Source of the DNA: an uncultured Granulosicoccus sp.
GTDB taxonomy: Bacteria; Pseudomonadota; Gammaproteobacteria; Granulosicoccales; Granulosicoccaceae
Assembly: GCA_947492525.1 (NCBI GenBank)
Contig: CANLNQ010000028.1
Coordinates: forward strand, 28,263-92,262
Reading direction: 5' to 3'
Length of the DNA: 64,000 bases
This document shows positions 44,123 through 52,598 of the stretch, piece after piece. A program made the translations under genes and the position numbers. The first letter of the stretch is position 1, and the number at the start of each line of letters is the position of its first letter. The notes under the pieces were generated by a model. The model made no database searches and was not told where the DNA came from. It was given only the letters and a program-made list of their open reading frames with translations.

Positions 44123-44136
44123 AAATTGATCAATTT
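44123..44136. promoter_or_regulatory. 14-bp palindrome, probable Lrp/AsnC operator
   Basis: AAATTGATCAATTT is perfectly palindromic and sits in the AT-rich 170-bp gap between the Lrp-type gene and the cyclodeaminase gene, 41 bp from the chosen Lrp start. Lrp/AsnC proteins favour such AT-centred dyads. Confidence 0.55.
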
Positions 44137-44252
44137 ACGGGATTGTTACTGCCATAAACGAAAAATACACTATCCATATCGGAAATGTCGTGATCGACAC
44201 GCGTTTCCACTCCCAGCCCGGGAATCAACTTCCCCCCGATCGAGAACCAGCC

Positions 44253-45311
44253 ATGGATATGCCGCGTCGTCCGGATGTGAATCTTGTACCTTTTGTCAGC
44301 GTCGATAACATGATGAAGCTCGTGCATCGAGTCGGCATCAACAACTTCCTGAAGCAACTGGCCGAGCGAATCGAACACGATTTCACTCGCTGGCAGCTGT
44401 TCGACAAGGTGCCACGCGTGGCATCGCATTCCAGTGTTGGTGTCATCGAGCTGATGCCTACCAGCGATGGTGAGATCTACGGCTTCAAGTACGTCAATGG
44501 ACACCCGGGCAACACACGGGCTGATTTGCAGACCGTGACAGGTTTCGGCGTACTGGCACGCGTGGATACCGGCTACCCCTCGTTGTTTTCGGAAATGACC
44601 TTGCTGACGGCGCTGCGTACGGCTGCCACTTCAGCCGTTGCGGCCAGGCATTTGACACCTCAGGATGCCACGACCATGGCCATCATTGGCAATGGTGCAC
44701 AATCCGAGTTCCAGGCCATGGCATTCCAGGCCGTACTGGGTATCAAGCAGCTGCGGCTGTACGACATTGACAGTGCTGCCACCGAGAAATGCGCGCGCAA
44801 CCTGGCAGGGCTGGGTTTTGACATCGAGTGCTGCACGTCAGCCGAATCCGCGGTGGAGGGTGCCCATATCGTGACGACAGCCACGGCAGACAAGCAGTAT
44901 GCGACGATACTGACACCCAATATGGTTGGCGCGGGAATACATATCAATGCCGTTGGCGGTGATTGCCCCGGCAAGACCGAATTGCACAAGGATATCCTGC
45001 TGCGCTCGGACATCTTTGTCGAATACCCTCCGCAGACGCGCATTGAAGGCGAGATTCAGCAGTTGCCTGATACCCATGAGGTCACCGAACTCTGGGAAGT
45101 GATCAGCGGTACCAAGCCGGGTAGAACGTCCAACTTGCAAACCACACTGTTCGACTCGGTCGGTTTTGCAACGGAAGATTTTTCAGCCCTGTGCTACGTC
45201 CATTCACTGCTTGAGCAGCACCCGTTCCATGAGATGCTCGACATGGTCGCAGATCCGGATGACCCACGAGACCTGTTCGGTATGCTGCTGCGTTCGCGGG
45301 AGGTCGCATGA
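44253..45311 (+). CDS. Ornithine cyclodeaminase/mu-crystallin family enzyme
   Basis: I prefer ATG 44253 (MDMPRRPDVNLVPFVSVDNM); a GTG at 44190 is also in frame. 352 residues. The Rossmann motif is MAIIGNGAQSEFQ, and FKYVNGHPGN and VGGDCPGKTELHKDIL carry the substrate lysine and catalytic aspartate of ornithine cyclodeaminases. These enzymes convert L-ornithine to L-proline and ammonia with NAD; relatives act on other imino or amino acids. The gene overlaps the next by 4 bp. With a citrulline hydrolase downstream, the route citrulline to ornithine to proline is likely. Confidence 0.82.
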   Translation: MDMPRRPDVNLVPFVSVDNMMKLVHRVGINNFLKQLAERIEHDFTRWQLFDKVPRVASHSSVGVIELMPTSDGEIYGFKYVNGHPGNTRADLQTVTGFGVLARVDTGYPSLFSEMTLLTALRTAATSAVAARHLTPQDATTMAIIGNGAQSEFQAMAFQAVLGIKQLRLYDIDSAATEKCARNLAGLGFDIECCTSAESAVEGAHIVTTATADKQYATILTPNMVGAGIHINAVGGDCPGKTELHKDILLRSDIFVEYPPQTRIEGEIQQLPDTHEVTELWEVISGTKPGRTSNLQTTLFDSVGFATEDFSALCYVHSLLEQHPFHEMLDMVADPDDPRDLFGMLLRSREVA

Positions 45312-46255
45312 TGGCGATGCCCGCCGTGCGTATGCACCGAAGTATTCAAGCGCCATCATCGGTGGTGATGATCCGCCCGCAGCATTTCAGTTCGAACCCG
45401 CTGACGCAATCGGACAATGCCTTTCAGCGCAGTGATGTCGGCATGAGTGCCGAGCGCATTCGGCAGGCGGCTTACGACGAAGTGACAGAGACTGCGTCAG
45501 TACTGGAAAGTCGGGGCGTGACGGTACATGTCTTCGACGATGAGCGGGAAGACCGCCCCGATGCCGTTTTCCCGAACAACTGGTTCTCGACGCATTCTGG
45601 CGGCCATATAGCCCTCTATCCGATGGAAGCGGTCAATCGTCGCAAGGAGCGTCGCAGCGACGTCATCGAGATGCTGAAGCAGCAGTATCGGGTACAGGAT
45701 GTCATCGACTACTCGGGACTCGAAGCCGATGGACTTTCGCTGGAGGGCACGGGCGCGATGGTGCTGGATCACCTGGATCGGGTAGCCTACGTTGCTCGCT
45801 CGCGGCGTGCCGATCCCATCGCGCTGGAGCGATTCTGTACACACTTCAATTTCGAACCCATGGTGTTTGATGCCGTGGATGAATCCGGAACGGCGATCTA
45901 CCACACCAATGTCATGATGTGCATCGCTACGGAGTTCGCAATGTTCGGCGTCGATGGCATCGTCGATGCTGATCGCAGGTCCACAGTGGTGGAACGTCTG
46001 ACAGAATCGGGTAGGGAGGTTATTGCCCTGTCCAATCGGCAGATCGCGGAATTCGCTGGTAATGCCATCGAGCTACAGGGCCACGCCTCACGCCTGCTCG
46101 CTATTTCGGCACGCGCCTGTGCAAGCCTGACACCGTCTCAGAAATCCATCATCGAAAGGAGCTGCGAGCTGCTGCCTCTGCAGGTGCCTACGATAGAGCT
46201 TGCGGGTGGATCAGTCCGGTGCATGCTGGCCGGTATCCATCTGGCGCGTCGCTGA
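45308..46255 (+). CDS. ctlX: CtlX-like citrulline/arginine-type hydrolase
   Basis: A 315-residue member of the amidinotransferase/deiminase superfamily: MIRPQHFSSNPLTQSDNAFQ, FPNNWFSTHSGGHIALYPM, SLEGTGAMVLDHLDRVAYVA, the histidine block YHTNVMMCI, and the catalytic cysteine in GGSVRCMLAGIHL near the C-terminus. This set matches CtlX, described in Francisella as a citrulline-to-ornithine hydrolase. The 4-bp overlap with the cyclodeaminase supports a joint citrulline-to-proline pathway. Dimethylargininase activity cannot be excluded. Confidence 0.8.
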   Translation: MMAMPAVRMHRSIQAPSSVVMIRPQHFSSNPLTQSDNAFQRSDVGMSAERIRQAAYDEVTETASVLESRGVTVHVFDDEREDRPDAVFPNNWFSTHSGGHIALYPMEAVNRRKERRSDVIEMLKQQYRVQDVIDYSGLEADGLSLEGTGAMVLDHLDRVAYVARSRRADPIALERFCTHFNFEPMVFDAVDESGTAIYHTNVMMCIATEFAMFGVDGIVDADRRSTVVERLTESGREVIALSNRQIAEFAGNAIELQGHASRLLAISARACASLTPSQKSIIERSCELLPLQVPTIELAGGSVRCMLAGIHLARR

Positions 46256-46285
46256 TCACGCGGTCGTATAACCATTGCAAACGGT

Positions 46286-46309
46286 CGGGTCGTGAAGTTT
46301 GACGACCCG
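46286..46309. terminator. Bidirectional hairpin between convergent genes
   Basis: CGGGTCGT pairs with ACGACCCG across an 8-nt loop, between the ctlX stop (46255) and the stop of the minus-strand lipoprotein gene (46329). It fits a shared terminator. Confidence 0.5.
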
Positions 46310-46328
46310 ATCCACGACGACTCGCCTG

Positions 46329-47435
46329 TCATTTGCAGTTGCCGGAAAGCACATCGGTATCTTCAGGGCTTGCCAGGCAGCGTAGTCGCAGACTGGAGTG
46401 CCAGGGCAGGGTGAACGAGCTCATCGTGCCACCATCGCTGATATCGACCTGAAACGTATTCGGGTCACCATTGTCAGCGGTCAATCGCAACTCACTGCCA
46501 TCCTCGGCAAGTACCTGCAGTACGCCCTCGGTATAGCTATCCGTTCGGCTGCGAGTGACAAATTTATCCTCGGTGGTGACGGTGAGGACCTGGTTACCGG
46601 TTTGCGGTGCCTGCACCGTGAAACGCGAAGACAGGCTGCGCATCCAGCCCTCATTGTAATCGGGATTGTCCGCCTGATCACCGGCATACAGTTGCAACAG
46701 CACATCGCTCAGGCGCACTTCCTCGTCATCACGCCCTTGCGTGAATTCACTGACGTTCCACAGCTCGGTGTTTTCGTTCTCACCGACGAAGTGGTCCAGA
46801 CTGGCCTCCATTTCACGCGTCGTGGCATCAGCACTGGTGATCATTCCCAGGTCCGAGTAAGTGATCGTGGTGGTCCAGCCAGGGCTGTATACATACTTGA
46901 CCAGCGTATGAGTACGGAGATAAGAACCGTTCATGGTTTTGCCGTTGTACTGGCAGTCATCAAAGACGCCGCTTCCGCCACCAACGGCGTAACCGGGGTT
47001 GGCAAATGCGTAGGTGCCACCATCCTGACAATCATAGTCATGATGCACGACGGCTGTATCCGGATCATAGCGGCTGGAGGTCTCGGTCAGATAATCCAGC
47101 GCTTCGGGAACACCGTTGATGTCATCACCGGAGATGTCGTCGATGCTCGCTCGCACGGGGTCCAGAATCTCGGCATTGGCAATCGTGAACAGAAATTCCA
47201 GCAGCGGCTCGAAATTGCTCGTGTTGATGGTCGAAACCGCTGAATCGTCGGGTGGGACGACTGAAGAATCGTCATTGGAGGAGCAGCCGGGGCCTGCAAG
47301 AAGAATTGCCAGCAGCACCGGCCAGCGCAGTCCTTGGCGGGGCGCGACGACATGATAGTGGTGCCGCAAAGTCCTCTCGTCCATCTTGCGAACCTTCAGG
47401 CCTGCAGCTTCAGTCGTCAACGCGATGCGGTTCAT
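46329..47435 (-). CDS. Exported lipoprotein, paralogue of 48107-49153
   Basis: Start at ATG 47435, chosen because AAGGAG lies 9 bp upstream; 368 residues. A long N-region precedes the hydrophobic stretch and lipobox (AILLAGPGC, a little unusual at the -1 to -3 positions). The mature protein is beta-rich and acidic. It shares with the protein at 48107 the core DDCQYNGKTMNGSY, the antiparallel strand pattern near the end, and the closing TADNGDPNTFQV ... GGTMSSFTLPWHS. No named family is recognised. Likely periplasmic or outer-membrane anchored. Confidence 0.68.
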   Translation of the reverse strand: MNRIALTTEAAGLKVRKMDERTLRHHYHVVAPRQGLRWPVLLAILLAGPGCSSNDDSSVVPPDDSAVSTINTSNFEPLLEFLFTIANAEILDPVRASIDDISGDDINGVPEALDYLTETSSRYDPDTAVVHHDYDCQDGGTYAFANPGYAVGGGSGVFDDCQYNGKTMNGSYLRTHTLVKYVYSPGWTTTITYSDLGMITSADATTREMEASLDHFVGENENTELWNVSEFTQGRDDEEVRLSDVLLQLYAGDQADNPDYNEGWMRSLSSRFTVQAPQTGNQVLTVTTEDKFVTRSRTDSYTEGVLQVLAEDGSELRLTADNGDPNTFQVDISDGGTMSSFTLPWHSSLRLRCLASPEDTDVLSGNCK

Positions 47436-48106
47436 GGCCAAACACTCCTTTGACACGGTGCAGGAATCAGAATACTACGCCTTGCAAGGAGAGGGAAATC
47501 GCTTGTTTTCCCCGCCATCTCTGTCGAGGTGCGCTGGATGTCCAGTGGTTCGCGATTCCATGCAACATCGCACACGACATCAAGCCATCTCGGCCACCAG
47601 CCAGGGCTCGGCCTGAACACGCAAGACCAGTTCGAGGCGATTCCGGACACCGAACTTGGCCAGTATCGACGACACATGATTGATGACTATTGCTCTACTG
47701 TTGGTGCCTACTGGACAGCAGTTTGCGTGGTCTCCCCAGCTGACGATTGCCCATTACCACGTCCTCGATTACCCGTATGCGGTCTGGAATGAAAGTATGC
47801 CGCTTTGAATCGAGGTGGTTTCATTTGACATCGGCCTGCTGCCCCAGCACGAAAAGCCGGGGCGCGGGCCATCCTGGATCATGTCATCGGTAGTGGCCAA
47901 GAGGTCGTCTCTCAGGGCGTCGACGGGTCGACTGCACGCGAGTTTTACAAGGCAGTATCGGAGGCACAGACGGGTGCCAAGCACGGGCTCAAAAATTTCT
48001 GAAAAAACCGTTTCATCCCCTTGCGTTTCCTGCACGAGCGCGCATAATGCGCGCGCCGGCAGTGGCCGGTGATCACCTTTTTCCAGGAGTCCCTCAAGGG
48101 ACACAC
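47436..48106. other. Intergenic region with a possible coding remnant
   Basis: A 670-bp gap between divergent lipoprotein genes. The plus strand at 47829-47999 is open and reads convincingly as protein near its end (RAILDHVIGSGQEVVSQGVD, then STAREFYKAVSEAQ, ending at TGA 47999). It has no start codon or ribosome-binding site, so it is probably the tail of a lost gene. I cannot name the family. The right end holds the promoter below. Confidence 0.4.
48021..48048 (+). promoter_or_regulatory. Probable sigma-70 promoter of the lipoprotein gene
   Basis: TTGCGT at 48021-48026 and CATAAT at 48043-48048 are separated by 16 bp. The pair lies about 60 bp before the start codon, which is preceded by CCAGGAG. 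A GC-rich dyad (GCGCGC, then CCGGCAGTGGCCGG) follows in the leader. Confidence 0.45.
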
Positions 48107-49153
48107 ATGAACACCAAGACACCCCTGTTTCTCGCTATCGCTACCGTTCTGGCAGGCAACCTGGTCGCCTGTCAGTCCAACAATGGATCGTCTGCCGATC
48201 CGACCGCTCCCGGTGCGGATCCGATTACCGGTTTGCCTCTGGAAGAGGCTTCTCCAGCTGTTGTGCAGTTGGAAGACGGCACGCGCCTACCTGCCGCGGC
48301 AAGCAGCGGTGGCGTCGCGATGCTCTCGCCATCAAACTACGACTCGGTTGTGGATGACGTGTTCGCTGTCTTCACTGGCGCTGCCTATGGCAGCGACGTA
48401 CTGGCGCTCCCGCCATACCCGGGGTTTCGGGCACTGGAAATCGGTGGCGATTACAACGACAGTTCGACCTCAAGCGACGAAGTGTGCGACAACGGTGGTT
48501 CTGCCAGGATCTCGTTGAGCTGGAGTGGCTCGCGCGTCATATTGAACGACCGCCAGGCAGTCTTTGATGATTGCCAGTACGACACGCTGGTGCTCGATGG
48601 CGAGTTTCAGACACTGGAATACGACAATATCAGTATCGCCTCGTCCGGGCTGACCATCCTGGGAGAGGGGAGTACGAAATCCTTTTCGGGTGGTGTGGGT
48701 TATGGCGATGGCAACAACTACGGTGGCAGCAGTGAACGTTGGTGGGGCGCCAGTGACCTGAACTGGTCTGTCAGCTCCGACGACCAGACCGAATTCGCGA
48801 TCAGCAATGCGAACACAAGCTACCGAATCGACGGTGGCTACGCCCAGAGCATGAGCGGCGGTTTCACGTTGACGACAGACAACTACACCGTGCAAGTGCA
48901 GGCAGAGGAAGCGTTTCAATCGGCCCAGCTCGATTACAACGATCCGAACTTCAGCCCGAGAAACTGGTTCTACAGCAGTGGAGTCATGCGCATCACCGCA
49001 TCGGATGGCAGCAGCATACTGATAGAAACGGATAACGGTGATGCGACGTCTGCTCGTGTGACGCTTGCCCATGGCGGTCAGCTTGAGAGTTTCGACAAGC
49101 CATGGTCCGATTGGGACAGCGTACTCAGAGCAGGTCCGTCTCCGACTCGTTAA
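48107..49153 (+). CDS. Exported lipoprotein, paralogue of 46329-47435
   Basis: Start ATG 48107, 348 residues, with a signal peptide and lipobox-like LVAC at residues 19-22. The mature part is rich in Ser, Gly, Asn and aromatic residues. It shares with its paralogue the pair CDNGGSARISLSW / DDCQYDTLVLDGEF and the end MRITASDGSSILIETDNGD ... GGQLESFDKPWSDW. The repeated Gly-Tyr-rich segment in the middle (SGGVGYGDGNNYGG) suggests a beta-rich surface protein. Function unknown. The two paralogues face away from each other, a head-to-head duplication. Confidence 0.7.
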   Translation: MNTKTPLFLAIATVLAGNLVACQSNNGSSADPTAPGADPITGLPLEEASPAVVQLEDGTRLPAAASSGGVAMLSPSNYDSVVDDVFAVFTGAAYGSDVLALPPYPGFRALEIGGDYNDSSTSSDEVCDNGGSARISLSWSGSRVILNDRQAVFDDCQYDTLVLDGEFQTLEYDNISIASSGLTILGEGSTKSFSGGVGYGDGNNYGGSSERWWGASDLNWSVSSDDQTEFAISNANTSYRIDGGYAQSMSGGFTLTTDNYTVQVQAEEAFQSAQLDYNDPNFSPRNWFYSSGVMRITASDGSSILIETDNGDATSARVTLAHGGQLESFDKPWSDWDSVLRAGPSPTR

Positions 49154-49163
49154 AGTCGGGGAA

Positions 49164-49195
49164 CTGGCAGCACAGGAAAATCTCTGTGCTGCCAG
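49164..49195. terminator. 12-bp perfect hairpin between convergent genes
   Basis: CTGGCAGCACAG pairs with CTGTGCTGCCAG over an 8-nt loop, 10 bp after the lipoprotein stop and 58 bp from the stop of the SDR gene. Symmetric, so it can act for both strands; no T-run. Confidence 0.6.
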
Positions 49196-49252
49196 TGGTC
49201 AAGACCAGCCATGCCTGTGTGCTGTGGCCATGTGACGGGCACCCTCCACTGA

Positions 49253-49915
49253 CTAGGTGAAAGGCACCAAACCGTGCGATATCAGGACAGGTGCCTGACG
49301 TACGTACTCACTGGACTCTGCTGCCCCGACCATGAAATCAGCGACGTCTGCACGTCGAATGACACCGTTGCGCCATTCCTCCGAATCAACCAGTACACGG
49401 TAGGTGCCGGTCTTGGACCCGTTGCGAAGCACACCCGGGCGCGCCATCGTCCAGTCGAGCGACGATGCCTTGATCATCCGTTCCTGCTCACTCTTGTCGG
49501 CGTATGCCTTGCCAAACACCAGGTTGAATCCCGGACGTTGAAGCGCACTGACAGCAGATTTTGAATCCCCGGCACCAAAACCGGTCAGTGCGACAAGTCG
49601 AGACACTCCTGCAGAACTCATGGCATCCAACAGCACTCTCGTACTCTCCGAAAACAGCGTAATCGGACCGGTGAAGAGTTTCATGTCGAAGGGTACACCC
49701 AGCGTCTGCAACACCGAGTCTGCACCTGACAGAGCCTGTAGCACGTCCGCCTTGACCAGCGCGTCGCCGTCCACGGTCTGTAATCTTTCGTGGGAGAGCT
49801 CGGTGCTGCTTGCGGATCGTGCAAACAGGGTGACCTCATGCCCCCGCGACAAGGCCTCCTTCACGCACTCAAGCCCGACACCACTGCTACCGCCGATCAC
49901 CACGAGTTTTGCCAT
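49253..49915 (-). CDS. NAD(P)-binding atypical SDR
   Basis: Start at ATG 49915 (MAKLVVIGGSSGVGLECVKEAL), 220 residues. The Rossmann loop GGSSGVG is near residue 8. DADVLQALSGADSVLQTLG-like and VSRLVALTGFGAGDSKS segments, with MARPGVLRNGSKTG, place it in the NmrA/SDR_a5-like group with no Tyr-x3-Lys pair. It probably reduces or senses a small carbonyl compound. There are no co-oriented neighbours to suggest a pathway. Confidence 0.78.
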   Translation of the reverse strand: MAKLVVIGGSSGVGLECVKEALSRGHEVTLFARSASSTELSHERLQTVDGDALVKADVLQALSGADSVLQTLGVPFDMKLFTGPITLFSESTRVLLDAMSSAGVSRLVALTGFGAGDSKSAVSALQRPGFNLVFGKAYADKSEQERMIKASSLDWTMARPGVLRNGSKTGTYRVLVDSEEWRNGVIRRADVADFMVGAAESSEYVRQAPVLISHGLVPFT

Positions 49916-50126
49916 GTCGATTTCTATCCGTTTTCGATTATTCGGAGGCCTGCGTGCCACCGGTTTGACTGTCACTCAGCGTTACGGAAGTTTCTGGTGA
50001 TTGGTTCAGCGTTTGAACGGATTCAGGGCTGATTTCCATCCAGCTTGCGTTTGCAGGTCGGGCATCATCCTTGACCGGTCTGACAATGCGGCATCCGTTC
50101 GCGTGATGCCGGTTCGATCCCTTGAA

Positions 50127-51845
50127 TCACGATTCCAATAGTGCAAGCATGTCGTGCTCCCCAAGAAGGACGGCATGATCGACAATACTGCGCCCTTCAG
50201 TATCGGTGATGGTTCGCTCCGCGCCTCTTGCCAGCAAAGTGGTTGCCGTATCGATTCGCTTGTTCACAACGGCAAACCACAAAGGTGTGGCCCAGTCGTT
50301 CGGATGCTGCGCCTGAGAGCCGGTACGAACGCTGCGAAAGCGGGCGTTCACCAGTTCCGGATTGGCATTGAGTGCGGCTTCCAGGTGGTCCAGGCGACCC
50401 AGCGCAGCTGCCGTGAAAACGTCCATGGGCTGTTCCATCAACCAGTCCACGACGGCGTTCTGGTGGCCGTGCAGGGCATGCATGAGCGGTGGTGAATGAT
50501 GATCAGGATCGCGAAGCGCCGTATCAGCGCCGGCCTCGACCAGCAGACGAATCACATCCAGGTGGCCCCTCCAGGCTGCAGCATGCAGGGGTGTGCGTGT
50601 GCCACGCGGACTGAGTTCGAATCCGAGAGCGATCATCGTTTTGACGGCATCGCAGTTGCCATTGCCGGCAGCCTCGCGCAGCAACTCCTGATCCTTTTCG
50701 GGTTGGATACCCTGGTGATCGGCTGCCAGTACCTTTGCCGCGTCGAGATTGCCGCACATGCAAGCGGCTTGAAAGGATTCGTAGCCGTTCAGTGGTTCGG
50801 CGGATCCGCCCTTCGATTTGATGAGCTCGGCAATTTCGGGCATGCCACGCATCAACGCCACCTGATAGGGGGTATGGCCCACGGTGTAGGTTGGATAGTA
50901 GTTATTATCCGGTGAATCGATGTCCACTCCGTGCTCGATCAGCAGGCGGGCGCGATCGGCGAAGCCCCAGCGCAAGGCGATGATCAGCTGGAAGTGCAGG
51001 GTGCGGTGCTCCTCCGGCTTGTGCCCTTCAGTCTGCAGCCACCAGTCCGAAGGGTCGCTATCCTTCAGGCCGTATTCAAGCATCAGTTTCAGGTGGGTAT
51101 CGTCCGGACTGAAGCAGCGGTTGTAAGCGCCCTGACTGTCATTGGGATTGGCCCCGGCATCCAGCAGGGACCGAGCAAATGCTTCCATGTCCGGGTGTGG
51201 GGGCAGTCGAACAATACCGCCTTCACCGTCTCCGAAAACGCCGGTGAGTACCGCAAAGCGATAGGTGCCGTCCCAGAAGTAGTGCGCGTTCGGGTCGGCA
51301 CCGGCATCCAGCAAGACCTTGCCAGCAGGGTAGGTGGAGATGCCCGGCAGGCGCGCATAGGCGGCGTACATCAATGGCGTCCACTGGAACGGGCCGCCTT
51401 TCGTATCCACCTGGTCTGGTTGGTTTGCCAGCAGGCGTTGCACGGCTTCCACATCACCAGCGGCGGCGGCGGTATGCAGGCTGTGCGACGCGATTTCCGG
51501 GTGTGCTGCGAGCAGAGCGGCAGCTTGCTCGAACTGGGCCGGACCTCGATCGTCGGGACCGTAGTGCAGACAGACCAGATCCAGAAAGCGGTTCGCGCGC
51601 TGTTCCGTCGTAACGTCAGATCCGGCACCGGATTCCACATGGCGCTTCAGCCGAGTCCAGCTGGAGAAGCCATGATCGCGCGCGATGACGAGCTGGGCTT
51701 GCTGCAAGGTGATGTGGTCTGGCTTGCCGAAGTATGGACCGATCCGCATCAAGGCTTCGCGATCATGGGCTCTGGCGGCGGCCAGTAAACGCTTGGCCTG
51801 CTTCTTCAGATGCTCGAGTGAGGGACTTGCAGGGAGTTCAGACAT
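50127..51845 (-). CDS. Ankyrin-repeat protein
   Basis: Start at ATG 51845 behind AGGAGGAAAC; 572 residues. The N-terminus (LEHLKKQAKRLLAAARAHDREALMRI) is a helical cap found on stand-alone bacterial ankyrin proteins. The rest is about ten ankyrin repeats: SLHTAAAAGDVEAVQRLLAN, WTPLMYAAY, TPLHAAAWRGHLDVIRLLVEAGAD, and ending GRSIVDHAVLLGEHDMLALLES. No enzymatic domain or signal peptide. It is a cytosolic protein-binding scaffold whose partner is unknown. Confidence 0.87.
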   Translation of the reverse strand: MSELPASPSLEHLKKQAKRLLAAARAHDREALMRIGPYFGKPDHITLQQAQLVIARDHGFSSWTRLKRHVESGAGSDVTTEQRANRFLDLVCLHYGPDDRGPAQFEQAAALLAAHPEIASHSLHTAAAAGDVEAVQRLLANQPDQVDTKGGPFQWTPLMYAAYARLPGISTYPAGKVLLDAGADPNAHYFWDGTYRFAVLTGVFGDGEGGIVRLPPHPDMEAFARSLLDAGANPNDSQGAYNRCFSPDDTHLKLMLEYGLKDSDPSDWWLQTEGHKPEEHRTLHFQLIIALRWGFADRARLLIEHGVDIDSPDNNYYPTYTVGHTPYQVALMRGMPEIAELIKSKGGSAEPLNGYESFQAACMCGNLDAAKVLAADHQGIQPEKDQELLREAAGNGNCDAVKTMIALGFELSPRGTRTPLHAAAWRGHLDVIRLLVEAGADTALRDPDHHSPPLMHALHGHQNAVVDWLMEQPMDVFTAAALGRLDHLEAALNANPELVNARFRSVRTGSQAQHPNDWATPLWFAVVNKRIDTATTLLARGAERTITDTEGRSIVDHAVLLGEHDMLALLES

Positions 51846-52191
51846 GTTTCCTCCTTTCACCATCCGGTATCCGCGCCCTCGGACCAGAAAGAAGGTGGTT
51901 CGACGGTGTGTGGTCAGTCTTCAGATGGGCTTGGCCCTTCCCGCGGATCGGGTGCGTTCTGATACGCCTCTGCCTCGACATGATAGCGGAGAAGTGGCGG
52001 GAGTCCAAATGGCAGGCACAGCAACAGACTCTGTCAAAGTCAGTCAATTGCAAGTTTTTGCTGATGCTGGTAGAACGCCAGAGCCAACCATAATCTTCGA
52101 TCGTCGGTCATACTCTGGCAGAAGGCACTGAACCAGAGGATAGAAGGCTGATCGTTACGAACGTAACTACATTCCAACTGAAAGCACAGTC
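51846..52191. other. Intergenic region of 346 bp
   Basis: It contains the ribosome-binding site and upstream region of the ankyrin gene (minus) and of the small membrane protein (plus). I see no ORF with support, no strong dyad and no RNA gene. Confidence 0.35.
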
Positions 52192-52398
52192 ATGCTGAAA
52201 TTCCTGACCATCAACACCGCGATCATTCTGGCATTGGTGGCAACTGTTTCCTTCACCACGCTTGGCTTGCTGGGTGTGCAGATCGAGAGCAGCTACATTG
52301 TCACCACAGCGTTTGTCTGCGGTGCGATACTGCTCGTCGCCATCTGGCGCGGCAGTCGTCAATTGCTTCGTCGATTCACTGGCAAACGATCCGATTGA
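52192..52398 (+). CDS. Small two-helix membrane protein
   Basis: A 68-residue protein with two hydrophobic helices (about 6-27 and 36-53) and a positively charged C-terminus (RGSRQLLRRFTGKRSD) that would lie in the cytosol. No known family. Codon use is like the neighbours. Confidence 0.5.
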   Translation: MLKFLTINTAIILALVATVSFTTLGLLGVQIESSYIVTTAFVCGAILLVAIWRGSRQLLRRFTGKRSD

Positions 52399-52598
52399 CC
52401 CTGCTCGACAGGTAGAATCAGTCAATCGCATGACAGGCAGAGACGAAGATATCTACCACCTGCGGCAATACCTTAAAGGACTATATTGAGCCTACCTTGA
52501 CCTACACCGGAGCAATCACTGAACTACCTGGCACGTTGGGTATTCAGTTTCTGAAAGTGAATGCATTTCAGCGGTTCTATCAGATTGCCTGATCTTAC

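Noticed and set aside
46398..47243. A 281-codon plus-strand frame opposite the lipoprotein gene
   Set aside because: No start signal or family; the minus-strand product has a lipobox, ribosome-binding site and a paralogue.
52435..52591. Open stretch ending GTLGIQFLKVNAFQRFYQIA before the antiporter gene
   Set aside because: No start codon and no recognised similarity; only about 50 codons long, so chance is likely.
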